Shown one piece after another: positions 9,530 to 16,636 of a stretch of 64,000 nucleotides of DNA. The position numbers and the translations under genes were made by a program. How positions within the stretch are numbered: position 1 is the stretch's first letter; each line of letters starts with the position of its first letter. The stretch is from NCBI GenBank assembly GCA_003225295.1, contig QHYZ01000056.1, positions 62,001 through 126,000 on the forward strand. Direction: 5' to 3'. This DNA is from Acidobacteriota bacterium. GTDB lineage: Bacteria; Acidobacteriota; Terriglobia; Acidiferrales; UBA7541. The notes beneath the pieces were generated by a model that worked only from the letters and a program-made list of their open reading frames with translations, was not told the DNA's origin and did not search any database.

Positions 9530-9819
9530 GAGCTGAGGACTTCCCAGTCCTTCTCATCGCTCGCGGGCGAGACGATATCCCCAACAATTCGCCCAGTACC
9601 TGCCATTGATCCAAGCCAGTGCTTTCTCTTCGGTTTTGGGGAAGGAGGCACAACTTCGGCAACAGGTTCGCCAAATTTTGTGACTAGGACCGGCCTGCGG
9701 GTTTTGCGAACGCGTTCCAACACCGCAAGGCAGGTAGCCTTAAATTTCGAAATGGCGATTTCATCCACTGGCAGTCCGCGCGCTACTCCTTTACGACTTG
9801 TACCATGGTCAATGACCAT
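9526..9819 (-). CDS. Phd/YefM-family antitoxin
   Basis: 97 residues. The N-terminal half (IAISKFKATCLAVLERV, RRPVLVTKFGEPVAEV) is the DNA-binding Phd/YefM fold; the C-terminal tail (SMAGTGRIVGDIVSP, DWEVL) would wrap the PIN toxin. The same frame stays open for over 1 kb upstream, but the ATG at 9819 has an AGGA about 8 nt before it and coincides with an operator-like palindrome. It lies first in the pair, as expected, and probably represses its own promoter together with the toxin. Confidence 0.85.
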   Translation of the reverse strand: MVIDHGTSRKGVARGLPVDEIAISKFKATCLAVLERVRKTRRPVLVTKFGEPVAEVVPPSPKPKRKHWLGSMAGTGRIVGDIVSPASDEKDWEVLSS

Positions 9820-9839
9820 AGTCAACGTCCTATGTTGAC
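9805..9839. promoter_or_regulatory. Two adjacent palindromes at the antitoxin start, candidate autoregulatory operator
   Basis: ATGGTCA-A-TGACCAT (9805-9819) is a perfect palindrome with 7-bp arms that includes the antitoxin start codon. Immediately next to it, GTCAAC (9821-9826) and GTTGAC (9834-9839) form a second inverted repeat sharing the GTCA core. Such paired palindromes are the usual binding sites for Phd-type antitoxin complexes; the role is inferred. Confidence 0.55.
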
Positions 9840-9912
9840 GCTTCTCCCCCCTGCTCCTAGAATCTGCACAACTGCAGTCATCTTCGGTGTTTCGACGACG
9901 GGGCGGGATAGC

Positions 9913-10584
9913 ATGCGCGGTTCCCAAATGGCAAGTCAGGACAATCCCGCCACGGTTTCTCGTTCGCGCTCCCGTATTCTTTTCGCCACCAGTGGTGGCG
10001 GCTTGGTCGTTGCACTGGTGATCTTGTTCGGCGTCGGCCGCTGGCTGGTGATGGAGGACCCGCTTGTGAAAGCCCGGGCGATCGTAGTGCTCAGCGGCGC
10101 AATGCCGCTGCGCGCCATCGAAGCAGCGAAACTCTACCGCCAAGGATACGCGCCGGAAATCTGGCTTACCCATTCCACGGAGCCCGGCGCGACTCTCGAA
10201 GAGATGGGCATTCTTTTCGCGGGAGAGGATCATTACAGTGCCCTCGTTCTGATTCACGAAGGAGTGCCGCCGGAAGCGATTCACACCCTCAAACCGCCAA
10301 TCGTGAATACCGCCGACGAAATCAAGGTCATTGCTCCGGCCCTCGCGCCAGGGCAGGACGACACGGTAATTCTTGTCACCACCAAAGCGCATACGCGTCG
10401 CGTTCGCCTGCTCTGGCGCAGGCTGGCTCCTGGTCAGGGCCGGGCCATTGTGCGCGCTGCCTCGGGCGATCCATTCGATCCCCGGCACTGGTGGCGCAAC
10501 ACTCGCGATGCTCTCGAGGTGGTGCGCGAAATTCTGGGCCTGTTGAACGCCTGGGCGGGCCTGCCCCTGCACCCGGCGCGGTGA
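9913..10584 (+). CDS. YdcF/DUF218-family membrane-anchored protein
   Basis: About 223 residues. One N-terminal membrane segment (GGGLVVALVILFGVGRWLV) is followed by a DUF218 domain: ARAIVVLSGAMPLRAIEAAKLY, PEIWLTHS, NTADEI and VILVTTKAHTRR, matching the ElyC/SanA/YdcF pattern. These proteins are linked to envelope polysaccharide and peptidoglycan precursor metabolism, though the chemical activity is not settled. Start uncertain: the ATG at 9913 is preferred; another ATG follows at 9928 and the frame is open back to 9805, overlapping the antitoxin start. Transcribed away from the toxin-antitoxin pair. Confidence 0.75.
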   Translation: MRGSQMASQDNPATVSRSRSRILFATSGGGLVVALVILFGVGRWLVMEDPLVKARAIVVLSGAMPLRAIEAAKLYRQGYAPEIWLTHSTEPGATLEEMGILFAGEDHYSALVLIHEGVPPEAIHTLKPPIVNTADEIKVIAPALAPGQDDTVILVTTKAHTRRVRLLWRRLAPGQGRAIVRAASGDPFDPRHWWRNTRDALEVVREILGLLNAWAGLPLHPAR

Positions 10585-10621
10585 AGGGGTCGTTTTCGTC
10601 AGCGCGAAAGGACCAGGCTTC

Positions 10622-11392
10622 TTAGAAAAGGAAGAACCGTTTGCGGCGCGGCGGAGGCAATTCATCTTCGATTTCTGGAATGTGTGGCAATCCCCGCCCC
10701 TCAAAAGCCGCGAGCGGATTATCCTGGAACAGAGCGCGCGCCTTCTCTTCACCAAACTGATGGACGACGAGGTTGTACGCAGGTTGCAGACGAAGCGGCC
10801 GCGTTCGCGTGTTGTGCGCATCGCTGGCCACGAAATGGATGAGACCCTCACCGATCCACCGCAGCGCATTCTGCTGCGCACCGACACCGAAACCTCCGGT
10901 AAGTGCGCCTCCAGTCACCTGCGCAAAGCAGCCCTGCCGTACCCATTTTTTCAAGCGCTCCGGGCGCGAGCGCAAAATGCCGTTGCGCTCCGGGTGAGTG
11001 ATCACCGGCTGCACACCGGCAAGCTGAATTTGGTGCAACGTCTGGTCCATCGAAGGCGGGATCGAAAACTCGTTGAATTCCAGCAGCAGGAAATCGCGCT
11101 GGTTGATGCAATAGTGTGGGGCATCCTTGCGCAACGATCCGAGATTCTCCGGATTGAGATGAAAGTCGCAGCCGGTGGCGATTGTCAGCCGGTCGCCGAT
11201 CGTGGCTTGCAGCTCGTCGCGAAGCTGTCGCACCTGCGCAAAATCGAAAAAATATTCGTTGCTGGAGTGTGGTGTGGCGACCAGGTGGGTAATACCGTCG
11301 GCAATGGCGGACTCCGCCATGGCCATCGATTCTTCCATGGTGGCCGGTCCATCATCGAGACCCGGCAGTATGTGACAATGTAAATCGACCAT
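10622..11392 (-). CDS. CpsB/YwqE-type PHP-domain tyrosine-protein phosphatase
   Basis: 256 residues. A PHP (polymerase and histidinol phosphatase) domain with all expected metal-ligand motifs: HCHILPGLDDG at residues 5-15, TPHSS, GCDFHLN, ITHPERN and ASDAHNT. This is the family of manganese-dependent phosphatases that dephosphorylate the tyrosine kinase controlling capsule and exopolysaccharide export. It is the last of three minus-strand genes; the stop of the preceding TauE-like gene is 15 bp upstream of its ATG at 11392, so co-transcription is likely. It fits the polysaccharide theme of the region, but no Wzc-type kinase is in view. Confidence 0.88.
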   Translation of the reverse strand: MVDLHCHILPGLDDGPATMEESMAMAESAIADGITHLVATPHSSNEYFFDFAQVRQLRDELQATIGDRLTIATGCDFHLNPENLGSLRKDAPHYCINQRDFLLLEFNEFSIPPSMDQTLHQIQLAGVQPVITHPERNGILRSRPERLKKWVRQGCFAQVTGGALTGGFGVGAQQNALRWIGEGLIHFVASDAHNTRTRPLRLQPAYNLVVHQFGEEKARALFQDNPLAAFEGRGLPHIPEIEDELPPPRRKRFFLF

Positions 11393-11407
11393 TTGGATTT
11401 TCCGCCC

Positions 11408-11824
11408 CTAGCGCCACCAGGCGCCCAACGCCTGCCACACGCCGAGCAAAACCAGGATCCCCGCAAAAATCTGTCGCATGCTTCGCGGATTGATCTTCTT
11501 CGCCAGGATTCCCCCGGCAATACCGCCCAAAAATATTCCCGGGATCAGCAGCACCCCCGTTTTCCAGGAAACGAATCCTTCCCTGGAGTACACCGTCAGT
11601 GCCAGCACTCCGGTAGGGGGTATCAGCGCAACCAAGGAAGTTCCTTGGGCGCGATGCTGGCTGAAGGCCAACAGCAGCCCGAGGAGAGGCACGAGAAGGA
11701 CCCCACCGCCGACCCCGAACATTCCCGAAGCCACTCCGCACACGCAGGCGATTGCCAAGATGCCAGCGCTGCGGCCAACAAATCCCTCCGTCTTAGCCAC
11801 GGGCCTGCTCCTGTGCTCGGCCAT
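11408..11824 (-). CDS. Half-length TauE/SafE-family membrane protein (second of pair)
   Basis: 138 residues with about four membrane segments. It contains one copy of the family signature, GMFGVGGGVLLVPLL, followed by AQGTSLVALIPPTGVLAL. Typical TauE/SafE sulfite/organosulfonate exporters are about 250 residues with two such repeats, so this is a single-repeat form. Its ATG at 11824 lies 32 bp inside the 3' end of the preceding gene, which encodes another single-repeat protein; the two probably assemble into one transporter. Substrate unknown. Confidence 0.82.
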   Translation of the reverse strand: MAEHRSRPVAKTEGFVGRSAGILAIACVCGVASGMFGVGGGVLLVPLLGLLLAFSQHRAQGTSLVALIPPTGVLALTVYSREGFVSWKTGVLLIPGIFLGGIAGGILAKKINPRSMRQIFAGILVLLGVWQALGAWWR

Positions 11825-12197
11825 CGACAGAGCCTTCCAGCCGCGCTTTCCTCCACAGCAGCAATCCCGCCAGCACCAGGAAGCAACCGAACAATCCTCT
11901 CAAGTTCCGGGATAGCATGGGGAGGGCTATTAAACTCCCCGCGTAAGCGCCGAGTAGCATTCCCAGCGCGCACAAAATTCCGGCACGCAAATCCACCTGG
12001 CCCTGCTTCCAGTATTCCCGCAAGGCTCCCAGTCCAATGGGCGGCAACAAGATAAACAGCGAAGTGCCCTGCGCTAGGTGCTGGTCCATGTGCAGCAGAT
12101 AGACCATGGCCGGCACCAGAACAACGCCACCCCCGATACCCAATAGGCCCACCAGCACACCAACGCCAAGGCCCAGCAGAAGGATCATGAATATCAT
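11793..12197 (-). CDS. Half-length TauE/SafE-family membrane protein (first of pair)
   Basis: 134 residues, four predicted membrane helices. The signature GLLGIGGGVVLVPAMVYLL appears at residues 17-35, followed by AQGTSLFILLPPIGLGAL, closely paralleling the downstream partner. It carries a short hydrophilic, charged C-terminus. The ATG at 12197 is the first before the hydrophobic start, but lacks a clear ribosome-binding site; a second ATG is at 12188. The open frame continues far upstream, antisense to the dehydrogenase gene, without resemblance to a protein. It heads a three-gene unit with the second half-transporter and the PHP phosphatase. Confidence 0.8.
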   Translation of the reverse strand: MIFMILLLGLGVGVLVGLLGIGGGVVLVPAMVYLLHMDQHLAQGTSLFILLPPIGLGALREYWKQGQVDLRAGILCALGMLLGAYAGSLIALPMLSRNLRGLFGCFLVLAGLLLWRKARLEGSVDGRAQEQARG

Positions 12198-12488
12198 GGT
12201 GACCGGTCTGTTTTGCGCGCATCGCCCCGATGATTCGAATCCAGCTCGACTATTTTCGCCTCTCCGGGCTTCTGCGGCAACCTCCCTTGAACAAGCGGTA
12301 ACACCCAAGAGAGCGCGCCTTTTTTTGTTTGTGCCGAACCTGTTATATTTGCTTGTCTCTTTCACGTCGGAACTGCGGCTTTGCTGGCCCTCTAGCGGGT
12401 CGGCGTCTGGAGACGACGTGGCATCCCCATAAACGTGAATCCCTTGACCGCGGTGCGGTCCGACATAAAGAGGAATGCGACGGAACTC

Positions 12489-13844
12489 ATGCCCATTGAC
12501 CGGAAACCCGAGTTTTTCAAAGGCGGCCAGCTCAAAGTGGGAATCATTGGCTGCGGCTACGTCGGCTTGCCCCTGGCGTTGCGCTTCGCCGAAGCGGGGC
12601 ACAAAGTCACGGGACTCGATACCGATCCCCGCAAGGTGACCATGCTCAATGCCGGCAAGTCCTACATCGAGCACATTCCTCAGAACAAGATCCAGCAGTT
12701 CGTCAACAGCAAGCACTTCGGCGCGACCAACGATTTCGAGAAGCTGAAAGAAGCCGACGCCATTCTCATTTGTGTTCCCACGCCACTCGATGAGCGCCGC
12801 GAGCCCGATCTGAGCTACGTCGAGCAGACCGCCATGTCTATTTATCCTCACCTGCAAAAGGGACAGCTGGTGGTCCTCGAATCGACGACCTACCCGGGCA
12901 CCACCGAAGAACTGGTTCTCCCCATCCTGGAGAAAAGCGGATTGCGCTGCCCCATCGCCGTCGGCCAAGAACATGAAAATATCGCCGGTGATTTTTTCCT
13001 GGCCTTTTCGCCGGAACGCGAGGATCCCGGAAACAAGCAGTTCGGCCTGGCACAGATTCCCAAGGTCGTTGGCGGATTGAATCCCCCGAGCGGCCGCGCC
13101 GCGCAAGCGCTGTACGCGCAGGTCGTGGCTCGCGTCGTTCCGGTCAGCTCCACGCGCGCCGCGGAGATGGCCAAGCTGCTCGAGAACATCTTCCGTTGCG
13201 TGAACATCGCGCTGGTTAACGAGCTCAAACAGCTCAGCCTGCGTATGAACATCGACATCTGGGAAGTGATTGACGCCGCGGCCACCAAGCCCTTCGGTTA
13301 CATGCCATTCTATCCCGGGCCGGGGCTGGGCGGGCATTGCATCCCGGTGGACCCGTACTACCTTTCCTGGAAAGCCCGCGAATATGATTTCGCCACGCGG
13401 TTTATCGAGCTGGCCGGAGAAGTCAACACCGCCATGCCGTATCACATCGTCGACGCGGTCGCCAATTCGCTGAACAATCACAAGAAGAGTATGAAAGGCT
13501 CTCGCATTCTGGTTCTCGGCGTGGCCTACAAAAAGGACGTGGATGATCTGCGGGAATCACCAACGCTGAAAATCATGCAGCTCCTCCAGCAGCGCGGTGC
13601 GCTACTCGATTACAACGATCCCTACTTCCCGCAGCTCCACAAGATGCGGCACTACAATTACGAAAACATGAAATCGGTGCCGCTCAGTCCGCAGGCGCTC
13701 GGCAGCTATGACGCGGTAATTGTGGCTACCGATCATTCCAGCTATGACTATGCCGCCATCGTCGATGCCGCAAGACTGGTCATTGATACGCGCAACGCCA
13801 CCCGGCGGGTCATGCGCCATCGCGAAAAAATCGTGCTTTGCTAG
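12489..13844 (+). CDS. UDP-N-acetylglucosamine 6-dehydrogenase-like nucleotide-sugar dehydrogenase (WbpA type)
   Basis: 451 residues. Rossmann motif GIIGCGYVGLPLALRFAEAG near the N-terminus, catalytic Cys284 in GLGGHCIPVDPYYL, and the phrase KPFGYMPFYPGPG, which is typical of the WbpA group that oxidises UDP-GlcNAc to the uronic acid rather than of Ugd. The C-terminal domain has GVAYKKDVDDLRESP. The ATG at 12489 is preferred; an in-frame GTG at 12435 lacks a ribosome-binding site. GmhA starts 6 bp after its stop, so these two form an operon that makes sugar precursors for O-antigen or exopolysaccharide. A UDP-ManNAc dehydrogenase role cannot be excluded. Confidence 0.87.
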   Translation: MPIDRKPEFFKGGQLKVGIIGCGYVGLPLALRFAEAGHKVTGLDTDPRKVTMLNAGKSYIEHIPQNKIQQFVNSKHFGATNDFEKLKEADAILICVPTPLDERREPDLSYVEQTAMSIYPHLQKGQLVVLESTTYPGTTEELVLPILEKSGLRCPIAVGQEHENIAGDFFLAFSPEREDPGNKQFGLAQIPKVVGGLNPPSGRAAQALYAQVVARVVPVSSTRAAEMAKLLENIFRCVNIALVNELKQLSLRMNIDIWEVIDAAATKPFGYMPFYPGPGLGGHCIPVDPYYLSWKAREYDFATRFIELAGEVNTAMPYHIVDAVANSLNNHKKSMKGSRILVLGVAYKKDVDDLRESPTLKIMQLLQQRGALLDYNDPYFPQLHKMRHYNYENMKSVPLSPQALGSYDAVIVATDHSSYDYAAIVDAARLVIDTRNATRRVMRHREKIVLC

Positions 13845-13850
13845 GCTGCC

Positions 13851-14429
13851 ATGACTTCGTCTGCCGAAGAGATTCGCCGCCAGCTCGAGGAAAGCGCTCG
13901 CCTCAAGCAGAGTTTTTCCGGCGAACTGATCGGCCAGATCGCCCTATTCGCGGAGAAATCCGCAGCCGCCCTGCGCGGTGGCGGCAAGCTCGTTTTTTTC
14001 GGAAACGGCGGCAGCGCTGCGGATGCTCTTCATCTCGCCGCCGAACTGGTCGTCCGGCTGCGAAGGGAGCGCCCGGGCCTGGCGGCCCTGGCGCTCACCA
14101 CGAATCCTTCGGTATTGACTGCCGCAGGCAACGACTACGGATTCGAACTTATTTTTTCCCGCCAGATTGAATCTCTCGTCGCCAGTCCCGACATCCTCGT
14201 GGCGCTCACCACCAGTGGCAATAGCCCCAATATCATCCGCGGCGTGGAAGCTGGCCGCGCGCGCGGTGCCTATGTCGTAGCCTTCACTGGAGACACGGGC
14301 GGGGAGATCGCCGGCAAGGTCGATCTTCTCTTGAATGTTCCTTCACGGGACGCGCAGCGGATCCAGGAATGTCACATCACCATGGGCCACATTGCTTGCG
14401 ACATCATCGAACGGCTAGCGTGTACATGA
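13851..14429 (+). CDS. gmhA: Phosphoheptose isomerase (sedoheptulose 7-phosphate isomerase), SIS domain
   Basis: 192 residues, normal length for GmhA. The SIS-domain motifs FFGNGGSAADALHLAAEL and LTTSGNSPN are intact, and ECHITMGHIACDIIE near the C-terminus contains the histidine expected in the zinc/active site. It converts sedoheptulose 7-phosphate to D-glycero-D-manno-heptose 7-phosphate for LPS core or S-layer heptose. Lies 6 bp downstream of the WbpA-like gene in the same direction. The later heptose genes (kinase, phosphatase, nucleotidyltransferase) are not in the window. Confidence 0.92.
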   Translation: MTSSAEEIRRQLEESARLKQSFSGELIGQIALFAEKSAAALRGGGKLVFFGNGGSAADALHLAAELVVRLRRERPGLAALALTTNPSVLTAAGNDYGFELIFSRQIESLVASPDILVALTTSGNSPNIIRGVEAGRARGAYVVAFTGDTGGEIAGKVDLLLNVPSRDAQRIQECHITMGHIACDIIERLACT

Positions 14430-14501
14430 GCGACACCAGCGAAGCCGTCTGGCAATCACCAACGGGACGCCGCCGCATCCTTTCCCTTTTAGAGCAGCAT
14501 G

Positions 14502-15392
14502 TCAATTCGCTCTTAGCAGCTCGACCCGCGCGGTGGCGAAGGGCATAACGGCCTCAAGCAGCACCGGTATGCGCGCCGCATTGTTCGTCACGTACAGCGT
14601 GAAAGAGGCGTCCTTCATCTCCACGCCGCCGTCAAACACGCGAATCCCGATCTTTGACGCCGTGTAGTCTCCTGCCGGCACGTTCACCTGCTCGGAGGCG
14701 GCTGCGAGCTTGGCGCGAACATCGTACAGCTTGTGCCCGTCGTAGACCGAGCTTTGCACTTCCGGTGTTTTTGTCCAATCCACATTCCGCAGGTATTGCA
14801 TCATCCCGAGCGGATCGCGCGTCCCCGGCAGCACTCGCGCCTCGGTGGCGTCCTCGGAAGCAGGATCCTGGCCAGTCGCGGTCATGCGCTGGACGGACTG
14901 CACCTTCTGCCCACGCTCGCTCAGGTGCATCTCATACTGTAAACTCGCCAGTGTCCCGGCATCGCTATAGGAATCGAACTGATCATCCAGCTCGAAAACC
15001 ATTCGCAACGGATTCTGGGTGTGCGCAAACGCCTGCAAGTGCCAGGAGCTTTTTCCCAGAAAATTGCCCCGCCCGGCAACCTGCAGCTTTAGACTTGCCA
15101 CATTATTGAGCTTGGAAACATTTGCGGTGTACTCCAGTACCTCACCAGCCTTGAGAAGGGGTCCGGGGTCCACCGGAGGCGTGGTCTTCTTCGACTCCCT
15201 GGGCAATGGTGACGTCCCGGCGGCAGCAACTGCGGATTTCTCCGCCGCGGGTGCTTCATGAAAACCGGGCGGCTCCGCCGATACGACCTCAGGAACGGGC
15301 TGCTCCCCTCGCGCGCGCAGCCAGTAAAACGCTCCCGCGGCGCAACCCAGCACCGCCAGCGCAGTAATGCCAACTGTTGTCTTGAGGCTCAT
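14502..15392 (-). CDS. DUF3108 domain-containing exported protein
   Basis: 296 residues. Begins with a membrane anchor or signal (TTVGITALAVLGCAAGAFYWL), then a proline/alanine-rich linker to about residue 85, then a beta-rich DUF3108 domain (LKAGEVLEYTANVSKL, DSYSDAGTLASLQYEM, YDGHKLYDV, NAARIPVLLEAVMPFATARVEL). The start at 15392 has GAG 2-5 nt upstream; an open frame extends 20 codons further but would put a charged stretch before the membrane segment. The family is periplasmic, of unknown biochemical role, and often near envelope genes. Converges with gmhA. Confidence 0.8.
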   Translation of the reverse strand: MSLKTTVGITALAVLGCAAGAFYWLRARGEQPVPEVVSAEPPGFHEAPAAEKSAVAAAGTSPLPRESKKTTPPVDPGPLLKAGEVLEYTANVSKLNNVASLKLQVAGRGNFLGKSSWHLQAFAHTQNPLRMVFELDDQFDSYSDAGTLASLQYEMHLSERGQKVQSVQRMTATGQDPASEDATEARVLPGTRDPLGMMQYLRNVDWTKTPEVQSSVYDGHKLYDVRAKLAAASEQVNVPAGDYTASKIGIRVFDGGVEMKDASFTLYVTNNAARIPVLLEAVMPFATARVELLRAN

Positions 15393-15579
15393 GCTCTTTG
15401 TGCGACGCCCCCTTTGAATCTGCTGCTTGTCCGCCGCGCTTCCGTCGTACAATATCTTTCCGTACGCGGAAATTATCCGGCTTCCGTTGCCGGCTGGCCG
15501 CGAACTATCAGCGTATCAAAACGCGGGCCGGTCGTCTTTCCCCGGGCTCGCGTTATTAGCTGCGGTGGGAATCCGCCGT

Positions 15580-15594
15580 TGGCAGAAACGATGC
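15580..15594 (+). promoter_or_regulatory. Candidate sigma-54 promoter before the epimerase gene
   Basis: TGGCAGAAACGATGC keeps GG-N10-GC spacing, TGGCA at -24 and TGC at -12. It lies about 41 bp before the ATG at 15636, giving a short leader containing the AAGGAGG ribosome-binding site. Weaker match than the site at 3659 (three mismatches at defined positions), but the position is good. Confidence 0.35.
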
Positions 15595-15635
15595 CCGGCC
15601 GCATGGCGGCCGCAAGGGCAAGGAGGATTTCCTAA

Positions 15636-16586
15636 ATGCGCTACCTCGTCACGGGCGGCGCCGGTTTCATCGGCTCAAACACGGTGGACGAACTTGTGCG
15701 TCGCGGCCATAGCGTGGTCGTTCTCGACGACCTCTCTTCCGGCAGGGAAGACAACCTGGCAGAAATCCGCAACAAGATTACTTTCATCAAAGGCAGCATC
15801 ACAGACATTGAGGTCGTGCGGAAGGTCATGCACGAAGCGGAATACGTTTTGCACCTGGGCGCCCGGACATCCGTGCCACGCTCGGTCAAGGACCCCCTCG
15901 AAACGAATAAGATCAACATCGAAGGCACGCTCAACGTTTTGGTCGCGGCCAAGGAGCTGAAAGTCAAACGCGTGGTCTTCGCCGCTTCATCTTCTGCTTA
16001 TGGCGAGACGCCCACTCTTCCAAAAACCGAAGCCATGCAGCCGCAACCCATCTCGCCTTACGGCGTCACCAAGTACGTTGGCGAACTGTACTGCCAGACC
16101 TTCGGCCGGTGTTACGGTCTGGAAAACGTGGCGCTCCGCTATTTCAATATCTTTGGGCCTCGCCAGGATCCCGGTTCGCCGTATTCCGGGGTACTGGCTA
16201 AGTTCTGTACGGCGTTTCTCGAAGATGTGCAGCCGCTTGTTTTCGGAGACGGCGAACAGACACGGGACTTCACCTACGTGGACAATGCCGTTCAAGCCAA
16301 CCTGCTCGCCTGTGAAGCGCCCAATGCTTCCGGAAAAGTTTTCAATGTCGGCGTGGGCGGGCGCGTCTCTCTCAATGAAGTCCTTCGCGAGCTTGCAAAA
16401 ATTACCGGCAAGACGCTCGCGGCGAAGTACGAACCGCCGCGTGACGGAGACATCCGCGACTCCCAGGCAGACATCTCTCAAGCGCGGGAAACGCTTGGTT
16501 ACGACCCCCCGGTGAGCTTTGAGGAAGGCTTAGCGCGCACCTTCGAATGGTATCGCTCGACACCGATGAGAGCAGCGGCGAGGTAA
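15636..16586 (+). CDS. NDP-sugar 4-epimerase (WbpP/GalE-like extended SDR)
   Basis: 316 residues. NAD motif TGGAGFIGSN at 6-15; catalytic Tyr142/Lys146 in SPYGVTKYVGE; SVPRSVKDPLETNKIN and RYFNIFGPRQDPGSPYSGV resemble UDP-GlcNAc/GlcNAcA 4-epimerases of the WbpP type more than housekeeping GalE. Strong AAGGAGG ribosome-binding site just before the ATG. With the WbpA-like dehydrogenase it could make UDP-GalNAc uronic acid for surface polysaccharide. Substrate cannot be fixed from sequence alone; UDP-glucose 4-epimerase remains possible. Confidence 0.82.
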   Translation: MRYLVTGGAGFIGSNTVDELVRRGHSVVVLDDLSSGREDNLAEIRNKITFIKGSITDIEVVRKVMHEAEYVLHLGARTSVPRSVKDPLETNKINIEGTLNVLVAAKELKVKRVVFAASSSAYGETPTLPKTEAMQPQPISPYGVTKYVGELYCQTFGRCYGLENVALRYFNIFGPRQDPGSPYSGVLAKFCTAFLEDVQPLVFGDGEQTRDFTYVDNAVQANLLACEAPNASGKVFNVGVGGRVSLNEVLRELAKITGKTLAAKYEPPRDGDIRDSQADISQARETLGYDPPVSFEEGLARTFEWYRSTPMRAAAR

Positions 16587-16636
16587 TAACCCCTAGTTCT
16601 AATACGCTTGAGCGGCAACTCTTCAAAGCTGTACAG

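Noticed and set aside
9820-10887. Long upstream extension of the antitoxin frame on the minus strand
   Set aside because: It covers the YdcF-like gene in antisense; family length and the palindrome place the real start at 9819.
14426-14548. A 40-codon plus-strand open frame starting in the gmhA stop (ATGA)
   Set aside because: Too short, no family resemblance, and runs into the 3' end of the convergent DUF3108 gene.
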